Shown in pieces: positions 57,692 to 64,000 of a stretch of 64,000 nucleotides of DNA. How positions within the stretch are numbered: position 1 is the stretch's first letter; every line of letters starts with the position of its first letter. A program made the translations under genes and the position numbers. A model generated the notes under the pieces. That model saw only the letters and a list, made by a program, of their open reading frames with translations. It was not told the DNA's origin and made no database searches. This DNA comes from Verrucomicrobia bacterium IMCC26134 (GTDB lineage: Bacteria > Verrucomicrobiota > Verrucomicrobiia > Opitutales > Opitutaceae): positions 806,001-870,000 of the forward strand of contig CP011265.1 of assembly GCA_000972765.1 (NCBI GenBank), written 5' to 3'.

Positions 57692-59391
57692 AGCACAGAC
57701 TTTGGTTCTTGGTCCCAGCGGTTCTATTGACACTGCTTGGCATGCATTATTCGTCCCAAGTTGCCGCCGCCGCTAATCTGTCGCTGGCTTATGATCTCCA
57801 TTGCGCGGTTATAGTGGCTTTTTCTCTTTCCGGTGCGTTCTGGCTGCAAACTTGCGGCTTTTGTATGCGGGTAAAACCCGTAGCTGATAATAAAAATAAC
57901 ACGCTGCAATGGAGCGTTATAGCGCTTACCGCGGTTTGCGTAGGTATTTATAGTTTTCTGATCGGAATGCGGCAATTCGCAGGGTTTGATCATAGCGCAT
58001 TGATTGATCCGGCTTGGCGTATTTATAGCGGGCAGCGACCCTATGCCGACTTCCCCTGCTCACTCCCCGTCGGGTTTTATTTGCCGGCATTTTACGCATT
58101 CAAGTTGTTTGGTGTCTCTTGGTTGTCGCTCGTGCTCATAAGTAGTATCTTGGCGGTTATCAGTTATATCTGGATTTACGTGCTTCTCATTAACTTGTTT
58201 GGATCTAATGCGAGAACTTGGACGCTTTCATTAGCCATACAGGCCTGCACTACTTTACTGGTTGGTTACTGGTGGTATAACCCGGTGACCACGGTGATGG
58301 GAGTGGTGTTTTTTCTCTGCTGCGTAGTTTGGTTAAGAAAGCCAGGTTCAAAGATCGCATTCTGCTCTTGGACTATAGCATTGCTGATATTTGCTGCGTG
58401 TAAGCCAAACATTGCTGGCCCAACTCTGCTAGGTTCCTTTCTTGTTCTTATCTTCGATTCTCGTTTACGCGGAAAAGTGTTAATCGGCACGGCGGTAGCC
58501 TTCGGGGTCTTCATTGGAATTCTTGCCTGCAATCATATCCGACTGACTGACATGTTGGGCGGATATTTTAGCGTAGCTTCACGCGGTTTTTCATTCGCTC
58601 AATTCCTTCAGGATCTCGACCCGCGGGAAAAGACGCTATCATTGATCACACTTGGGTTCATTATCTTGCCGGTTTTACTCTCTGCGGCGCCCCCATACCT
58701 CAGTCGTCTGCGCTGCCTGTGTTTGCTTAATATAATAACGGGACTATACGGCTTTGTGACAAATGGAGAGAGCAAGCTCGTGGATATGCCAATGATTTTT
58801 ATCGCAGCTTTTGTCTGGCTGAATGAGGCCGAACATTATTCTCTGCCAAACTATAAATTAAGAAGATTTCAGCCCGTCTTTAACGGAATATATACCACTC
58901 TCGCCATAAGCCTGATTTTTTGTGGAGTAGGATTGGGCTGGTCAAGACATCGGGTAAAGCTCGCTGGTCCGGGTTCATTTTTTGAATATCAACCGCTTGG
59001 TTACTCATCCGCAGTTCCTTTCTTTGCGGGCTTAAAGTCGGGTCCTTTTTTTCGATACACATTAGATGAAGTGTCGGCCGCATGCCGGCTATTTCCTAAT
59101 TCAAAAATATTTTTCGGCCCCAGAATGCAATGGGGGTATGCTGCCATGAATTTACCCGCTCCGGCTCATGAACCTTCCTGGTGGCATCCTGGCGTTTCAT
59201 ATAAAACTGAGGACGAAGCCGTTTACCTTAAAAACTGGGTCGAGGCTAGGCATGAAGTTCTGATATTTTTAAATAACGACTACACGTTTTTTTCACAGAG
59301 TTTTTTGCAGGAGATTGTAGCACGTTATGAAGGAAAGGCTTTTAATTGTATTACAATCTTTACCTTGAAAAAAACAGTTCCCGTTCCCTGA
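57688..59391 (+). CDS. Polytopic GT-C-type membrane protein, probable glycosyltransferase
   Basis: 567 residues from ATG 57688 (ATGA overlap). About 11-12 hydrophobic segments. The first large external loop has FDHSALIDPAWRIYSGQRPY followed by ADFP, the acidic-loop pattern of polyprenyl-phosphate-sugar-dependent GT-C enzymes. A soluble C-terminal section starts near residue 425. The DNA is visibly more AT-rich than its neighbours (many AAA, TTT and ATA codons), which suggests separate acquisition. Acceptor and donor are unknown. Confidence 0.7.
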   Translation: MKHRLWFLVPAVLLTLLGMHYSSQVAAAANLSLAYDLHCAVIVAFSLSGAFWLQTCGFCMRVKPVADNKNNTLQWSVIALTAVCVGIYSFLIGMRQFAGFDHSALIDPAWRIYSGQRPYADFPCSLPVGFYLPAFYAFKLFGVSWLSLVLISSILAVISYIWIYVLLINLFGSNARTWTLSLAIQACTTLLVGYWWYNPVTTVMGVVFFLCCVVWLRKPGSKIAFCSWTIALLIFAACKPNIAGPTLLGSFLVLIFDSRLRGKVLIGTAVAFGVFIGILACNHIRLTDMLGGYFSVASRGFSFAQFLQDLDPREKTLSLITLGFIILPVLLSAAPPYLSRLRCLCLLNIITGLYGFVTNGESKLVDMPMIFIAAFVWLNEAEHYSLPNYKLRRFQPVFNGIYTTLAISLIFCGVGLGWSRHRVKLAGPGSFFEYQPLGYSSAVPFFAGLKSGPFFRYTLDEVSAACRLFPNSKIFFGPRMQWGYAAMNLPAPAHEPSWWHPGVSYKTEDEAVYLKNWVEARHEVLIFLNNDYTFFSQSFLQEIVARYEGKAFNCITIFTLKKTVPVP

Positions 59392-59430
59392 GCTTTCGGC
59401 ATTTCGTTTCACTTGCAAATCAGACTAACT

Positions 59431-61227
59431 ATGATCCGCGTTTCCGACTACATCGTTCAAACCCTTGCCGCGCAAGGTATCCGGCACGTCTTCATGGTGA
59501 CGGGCGGCGGGGCCATGCACCTCAATGATGCGTTTGGCCGGACCAAGGATATAGAGGTTGTTTGCTGCCATCACGAACAGGCCTGCACCATGGCCGCCGA
59601 GAGTTACTTTCGTCTCACCAACCGCCTCGCCGCCGTCAATGTCACGACCGGCCCCGGAGGCACCAATGCCATCACCGGCGTTTATGGTGCTTATGTGGAC
59701 TCCATGGCCATGATCGTTGTCTCCGGCCAAGTGAAGTGGGAGACTTGCGTCCGCAGCACCGGCCTTCCCTTACGACAACTCGGCGATCAGGAGATCGACA
59801 TCGTCCGTATGGTCGAATCGGTCACTAAATACGCCGTCGTTGTTTCCGACCCCGCTACTATTCGTTACCATCTCGAACGAGCCCTCCACCTCGCCACTCA
59901 CGGTCGTCCCGGCCCGGTCTGGCTCGATGTGCCGATTAACGTTCAAGCCACCAAAGTTGATCCCATGGCGCTTCGTGCCTACGACCCATCCGAGGATGCC
60001 ATTGGTTGGGAAACCACCGACCTGAGCGCCGCCGTGAACGAGATCATGACCCGCCTCGCTCAAGCCGCCCGTCCGGTCATTTACGCTGGCACCGGCATTC
60101 GCCTCTCTGGCCAGTATGAGGTATTTCGCAGCCTCGCGGTCTGCCTCGGCATTCCCGTCGTCACTGCATGGAATTCGAACGACCTTCTTCCTGACGACCA
60201 CCCTGCCTATGCCGGACGCCCCGGCAGCCTTGGCAATCGGGCCGGTAACTTCACCGTTCAGAACGCGGACTATCTGCTCATCCTTGGCTGTCGGCTCAAC
60301 ATCAGGCTGGTTTCCTACAACTGGGAGAACTTCGCGCCCCGCGCCTATAAGACAATGGTGGACATAGACGCCACCGAGCTAAAAAAGCCCACCCTCCGGA
60401 TCGACCAACCGGTGCATGCAGACCTCCGCGACGTGCTCCCCCGCCTCCTTTCGGCGGCGTGGACGCCCATTCCCCATCATGCCACCTGGCTCAAGTGGTG
60501 CCGCGAACGCCTCACCCGTTACCCAGTCGTCCTCCCTGCATACTGGACTGAAGCGCAAAACGTGAACCCCTACTGCTTCATGGACCGCCTGTTCCATCAG
60601 CTGAAGGAAAACGAAATCGTAGCCTGTGGTGACGGCACCGCGTGTGTAACGGCATTCCAGGCCGCAACCATTCGCGAGGGCCAACGCCTCTTCCATAATT
60701 CGGGTGCCGCCTCGATGGGCTACGATCTCCCCGCCGCTCTCGGTGCTGCGATCGCAAATCCGGGCCAGCGTATCATCTGCCTCGCTGGCGACGGCTCGAT
60801 CATGATGAATCTTCAGGAGCTGCAGACCATCGTGGGGCGCCGCCTGCCCATCAAAATTTTCGTCCTCTTTAATTTCGGTTATCACTCGATCCGCCAGACC
60901 CAGCAAAATTTCTTTCCGGATAACATCATCGGATGCGGCACAGATTCCGGCCTGAGTTTCCCGAACTGGGAAAGGCTCGCCCATGCCTTTCAACTGCCGT
61001 TCCGTCGGGTGGATAACCACGCTGACCTCGAAGCCGCCATTTCCGACTCGCTCGAGATCGATGGCCCCGCGCTCTGTGAAGTGGTGCTCGACCTGCGCCA
61101 GCCTTTCGCGCCAAAACTCTCGTCGCGCAGACTAGACGACGGACGCATGGTCACCTCACCGCTTGAGGACATGGCCCCCTTTCTCGATCGCGCTGAATTG
61201 CAGGCCAATATTTACCCTTCCTCGTGA
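59431..61227 (+). CDS. Thiamine-diphosphate-dependent enzyme (acetolactate-synthase-like)
   Basis: 598 residues from ATG 59431 (MIRVSDYIVQTLAAQGIRHV); an ATG at 59413 adds six residues. The N-terminal Pyr domain holds catalytic E49 in VCCHHEQACTMAAES, then TTGPGGTNAITGVYGAYVDS. A central domain spans about 190-340, and the C-terminal PP domain has the ThDP motif GDG (453-455) to N481. It is part of a glycan cluster, so carboligation or cleavage on a sugar is more likely than acetolactate synthesis. YerE in yersiniose synthesis is a known precedent for an acetolactate-synthase relative adding a two-carbon branch to a CDP-sugar. Stop overlaps the next GTG. Confidence 0.88.
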   Translation: MIRVSDYIVQTLAAQGIRHVFMVTGGGAMHLNDAFGRTKDIEVVCCHHEQACTMAAESYFRLTNRLAAVNVTTGPGGTNAITGVYGAYVDSMAMIVVSGQVKWETCVRSTGLPLRQLGDQEIDIVRMVESVTKYAVVVSDPATIRYHLERALHLATHGRPGPVWLDVPINVQATKVDPMALRAYDPSEDAIGWETTDLSAAVNEIMTRLAQAARPVIYAGTGIRLSGQYEVFRSLAVCLGIPVVTAWNSNDLLPDDHPAYAGRPGSLGNRAGNFTVQNADYLLILGCRLNIRLVSYNWENFAPRAYKTMVDIDATELKKPTLRIDQPVHADLRDVLPRLLSAAWTPIPHHATWLKWCRERLTRYPVVLPAYWTEAQNVNPYCFMDRLFHQLKENEIVACGDGTACVTAFQAATIREGQRLFHNSGAASMGYDLPAALGAAIANPGQRIICLAGDGSIMMNLQELQTIVGRRLPIKIFVLFNFGYHSIRQTQQNFFPDNIIGCGTDSGLSFPNWERLAHAFQLPFRRVDNHADLEAAISDSLEIDGPALCEVVLDLRQPFAPKLSSRRLDDGRMVTSPLEDMAPFLDRAELQANIYPSS

Positions 61228-61907
61228 ATCCCTTACCTCAATCGCGTCGCGCCCTGATTACCGGTGGGTCGCGTGGTCTCGGCGCCGCCATCGCCGCCGA
61301 GCTTACCCTTCGCGGGGTTCAGGTGATGGCGCCCGATCGAGCGACGCTTGATCTCGCCAATCCGGCATCACTGGATGCCTACCTCGACGAGCACGCTTCG
61401 ACTGAGATCGACATTCTGATCAACAACGCGGGCATCAACGTTCTTCAGGGGCTCTCCTTTCTGGAGCCTTCCGTTTGGCAGGCCATGCTTCAGGTGAATC
61501 TGACCTCTGCCCTCCGCCTAACTCAGGCTTTCGCGCCCGGCATGGCCGCTCGCGGTTGGGGGCGGGTTGTTAATCTGAGCACCATCTTCAGCCTTGTGAC
61601 CAAAGAACGCCGGGCTGCCTATTCCATGACCAAGGCCGCCCTCAATGCGCTCACCCGGAGCGCAGCGGTCGAGTTCGGGCCCGGCGGCGTGCTCGTCAAC
61701 GCCCTCGCCCCCGGCTATGTCGATACTGAGCTTACCCGTCGCAACAACTCGCCGGCCGACATCGCCGCGATCGAGGCGGCTATTCCCTTGCGCCGGCTTG
61801 CCGCCCCCTCGGAGATTGCGCGGCTCGCCGCTTTCCTGGCTACCGACGAGAATACTTACATCACCGGTCAAACCCTTGTCGCCGACGGAGGATTCACCTG
61901 CCAATGA
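61224..61907 (+). CDS. Short-chain dehydrogenase/reductase
   Basis: 227 residues from GTG 61224 (GTGA overlap with the ThDP gene). Classical SDR: ITGGSRGLGAAIAAEL, ILINNAGINVLQ, Y133-x3-K137 in AAYSMTKAAL, and a C-terminal ITGQTLVADGGFTC. FabG-like sequence, but the coupling on both sides ties it to the ThDP enzyme and the cyclase, so a keto-sugar or cyclitol reductase is more likely. Its TGA overlaps the next ATG. Confidence 0.9.
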   Translation: MNPLPQSRRALITGGSRGLGAAIAAELTLRGVQVMAPDRATLDLANPASLDAYLDEHASTEIDILINNAGINVLQGLSFLEPSVWQAMLQVNLTSALRLTQAFAPGMAARGWGRVVNLSTIFSLVTKERRAAYSMTKAALNALTRSAAVEFGPGGVLVNALAPGYVDTELTRRNNSPADIAAIEAAIPLRRLAAPSEIARLAAFLATDENTYITGQTLVADGGFTCQ

Positions 61908-62989
61908 GCACGCTCACCATCCAGGCCCGAGCTCACGCCTACACGGTCGAGCCCTGTGCAGACCTCGCCGTCGCGCTGGCTGGTGTGACAGGTAAAGATC
62001 GTGCCATCTATTTGGTGGATAGCCGGTTTCGTGCGCTTTATCGGGGTGCCCTTGATGCTCTGTTACCGGCTGATCGTGTCACCGAGGTCGAGGCATCCGA
62101 GCCTGCCAAATCATTCGAGGCACTCACCCCGGTTTTCCTCGATCTGCTTGCTCGTGGCCTCAAGCGCGATCGCACCCTCGTGGTCATCGGCGGTGGAGTG
62201 CTGCAGGATATCGGCTGCTTTATCGCTTCCGTTCTTTCGCGCGGGCTGCGCTGGGAGCTTTTGCCAACCACGTTGCTGGCGCAGGCCGATAGCTGCATCG
62301 GCAGCAAAAGCTCCATCAATATCGGCCCTTACAAAAACCAGTTGGGCACCTTTTATCCGCCTCATCGCGTAATGCTCGTTTCAGGGGTTCTTTCTACCTT
62401 ACCGCCTGACGAGATTCGCTCCGGACTTGGCGAGGTGATAAAACTCCAGCTCCTCGCCGGAGATGCAGGTTTCCGTGAGCTCATGACCGACCTTGGTCAA
62501 CGCCCCTCTTCTGATCCCGATCTTCTTTCCAAATGGGTCACCCGTTCACTCGCGGTCAAAAAACCCTATATCGAGAGCGATGAGTTCGACCGTGGCGTGC
62601 GTAATCTGCTCAACTACGGTCACACCTTCGGTCACGCTTACGAATCAGCTACCGCCTTTGCTATTCCCCACGGCATCGCGGTCATTCTGGGCATGCTGAC
62701 CGCTACGTTTGTCTCCGTTCGGCTCGGTTTGGTTTCAGTGTCTCACTACGACGAACTAAACCGGTTGCTGGGGCCGTGGCACCAGCCCTATATCGAGGCG
62801 CTCCGAGCGGCGTCTTTGGATGATATGCTCACGGCCATTCGACATGATAAGAAAAACACCGGCGATTCAGTGAACTGTATCCTGACTCGGGGTTACGGCC
62901 TTATGGAAAAGACGCCGGTTCCATTGAACGAGGTCCTTGCGCCTGCCATTGCTGACTTCATAGTCGGTCTCCCTCCGGTTTACCGCTGA
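61904..62989 (+). CDS. 3-dehydroquinate-synthase-like sugar phosphate cyclase
   Basis: 361 residues from ATG 61904. NAD-binding VVIGGGVLQDIGCFIASVLS, PTTLLAQADSCIGSKSSINI, KNQLGTFYPP, SGLGEVIKL, and metal ligands in LNYGHTFGHAYE show the sugar phosphate cyclase fold. The SCIGSKSSIN stretch departs from the SSVGGKTGVN of true dehydroquinate synthase, as in relatives that cyclise other substrates (epi-valiolone or deoxy-inosose synthases). It lies in a sugar operon with a NeuB-like gene, not with aro genes. The product cannot be told from sequence. Confidence 0.88.
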   Translation: MSTLTIQARAHAYTVEPCADLAVALAGVTGKDRAIYLVDSRFRALYRGALDALLPADRVTEVEASEPAKSFEALTPVFLDLLARGLKRDRTLVVIGGGVLQDIGCFIASVLSRGLRWELLPTTLLAQADSCIGSKSSINIGPYKNQLGTFYPPHRVMLVSGVLSTLPPDEIRSGLGEVIKLQLLAGDAGFRELMTDLGQRPSSDPDLLSKWVTRSLAVKKPYIESDEFDRGVRNLLNYGHTFGHAYESATAFAIPHGIAVILGMLTATFVSVRLGLVSVSHYDELNRLLGPWHQPYIEALRAASLDDMLTAIRHDKKNTGDSVNCILTRGYGLMEKTPVPLNEVLAPAIADFIVGLPPVYR

Positions 62990-63024
62990 CCTTTTCCCGT
63001 TTCCCTTTTTAACTACTCATTCCC

Positions 63025-64000
63025 ATGGCCATTGACCGCGACATCTTTGAAAACCTCTTTGTGCTCGAGATGACGAATAATCATCAGGGTAACTTAGACC
63101 GCGCCCTGGAGATCGTGCGCGAACATAGCCGTATCGTGCGTTTCAACAACGTTCGTGCAGCGATTAAGCTGCAGTTCAGGGACATCGACACCTTTGTCCA
63201 CAAGGACTTCCGTGATCGCACCGATATCCGATACGTCCGCCGTGTGCTTGAAACTCGTATCGACAAGGCTGGCTACGCACGGTTGGTCGAGGCGATTCGC
63301 AAGAGCGGCTGCATCCCCCTCGCCACTCCCTTTGACGAGAAATCCGTGGATCTTTGCGTCGAGTTCGACCTGCCCATGATCAAAATAGCCAGCGCCGATT
63401 CGAATGACTGGATGCTGTTGGAACGCATTGCTAAGACCCGCAAGCCCTGTATCATCTCGTTTGGTGCCACCCCGCTGAAGGATATGGACGATGTCGTCAC
63501 CTTCTTTGAAAATCGTAATATACCCCTAGCGATTAACCATTGCGTCGCGGCCTATCCGCACGAGGACGCCGAGTGCGAACTGGAGCAGATAGATTTTATG
63601 CGCGACCGTTATCCCGGTCATGTGATCGGCTGGTCCTGCCACGAATACCGGGACTGGGATACCTCCATCAAGATTGCTTACGCCAAAGGCGCCCGCACCT
63701 TTGAGCGCCATATTGATATAGACTCGGATGGCTTTAAAGTGGCGCCGTATTCCTCGTTACCCAGCCAGCTTGATATCTGGTTCAAGGCTTTTCATAAAGC
63801 GGTGGAATTTTGCGGCACTGCCCGGAACGGTCGCAAACTTCCTTTAGCCAAGGAAACGGCCTACCTGGATACGTATATACGCGGCGTATATGCCAAGCAC
63901 GGACTCCAACCCGGTCAGATTCTGCGTGAGGAAGATATCTACCTGGCGATACCTCTACAAAAGGGACAGATTTCCTGCCGCGAACTTATGCTCGGACAAT
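63025..64000 (+). CDS. NeuB-family synthase (N-acetylneuraminate-synthase-like), 3' end outside window
   Basis: 325 codons from ATG 63025, open to the right edge. LFVLEMTNNHQGNLDRALEI matches the NeuB start (usually AEIGxNHxG). KIASADSNDWMLLERIAKTR, CVAAYPHEDAECELEQIDFM, VIGWSCHEY and TFERHIDID follow the TIM barrel. A SAF/antifreeze-like domain begins near residue 300 (GQILREEDIYLAIPLQKGQI). NeuB enzymes condense phosphoenolpyruvate with a six-carbon sugar to give nonulosonic acids. The divergent barrel motifs suggest a non-sialic substrate. It is 35 bp after the cyclase gene. Confidence 0.87.
   Translation, partial: MAIDRDIFENLFVLEMTNNHQGNLDRALEIVREHSRIVRFNNVRAAIKLQFRDIDTFVHKDFRDRTDIRYVRRVLETRIDKAGYARLVEAIRKSGCIPLATPFDEKSVDLCVEFDLPMIKIASADSNDWMLLERIAKTRKPCIISFGATPLKDMDDVVTFFENRNIPLAINHCVAAYPHEDAECELEQIDFMRDRYPGHVIGWSCHEYRDWDTSIKIAYAKGARTFERHIDIDSDGFKVAPYSSLPSQLDIWFKAFHKAVEFCGTARNGRKLPLAKETAYLDTYIRGVYAKHGLQPGQILREEDIYLAIPLQKGQISCRELMLGQ

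Noticed and set aside
59431-61227. Assignment as acetolactate synthase IlvB
   Set aside because: No ilvN or ilvC nearby; the gene is coupled to an SDR and a sugar phosphate cyclase in a glycan cluster.
61904-62989. Assignment as AroB of the shikimate pathway
   Set aside because: No aro neighbours, and the substrate-site stretch SCIGSKSSIN differs from the usual SSVGGKTGVN.

Overview
The window reads as chromosomal DNA of a GC-rich Verrucomicrobiota bacterium, most likely Opitutaceae. The indicators are giant secreted proteins with autotransporter-associated beta-strand repeats, a PEP-CTERM sorting signal, a pseudopilin-like protein ending in the H-x9-DG style, LacI control of a glycan cluster, and dispersed extragenic repeats. 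Assignment is from gene content only; no 16S rRNA is present.

Layout. 1-15.0 kb: surface and glycan-use block. It holds a secreted Ig/esterase protein cut by the left edge, two paralogous beta-strand-repeat proteins (the second PEP-CTERM), an agarase-like glycoside hydrolase, a GPH-type sugar symporter, a SASA-type carbohydrate esterase, a LacI regulator and a pseudopilin-like protein. Similar CG-centred palindromes at 1384 and 14993 may be operators. 15.1-24.2 kb: accessory and housekeeping mix: a short family-B DNA polymerase, an Xre/RES toxin-antitoxin pair with two operator palindromes, a complete IS3-family element (1280 bp, 4-bp duplication) inserted among dispersed repeats, alaS, and a frameshifted tandem ribbon-helix-helix gene. 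24.2-46.5 kb: a gene-poor 0.8-kb stretch, a PAS hybrid kinase, leuB, a thioesterase, a frameshifted polX, two unknown membrane proteins, a nitroreductase, an AlkC-like glycosylase, a FIST/hybrid-kinase operon, tRNA-Pro(CGG), an M4 metalloprotease, htpG and leuS.

46.7-64 kb: a surface-glycan cluster, all on the plus strand and open at the right edge. It begins with an STT3/PglB-like GT-C protein fused to TPRs. rfbF-rfbG-rfbH, two SDR reductases, a GT2 and an RfbE-like 2-epimerase follow; together they predict CDP-paratose/CDP-tyvelose synthesis. Then come a second GT-C protein and a coupled set of ThDP enzyme, SDR, dehydroquinate-synthase-like cyclase and NeuB-like synthase. That last combination does not match a sugar pathway I can name and is the best candidate for an undescribed system.

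The most unusual sequence-level signal is a family of AT-rich, partly palindromic repeats around rfbG-rfbH. Copies fill the intergenic gaps, supply the stop codons of rfbG and rfbH, and two lie in frame inside rfbH. One of these sits between the first and second predicted iron-sulfur ligands and enlarges that spacing from the usual 57 to 125 residues.
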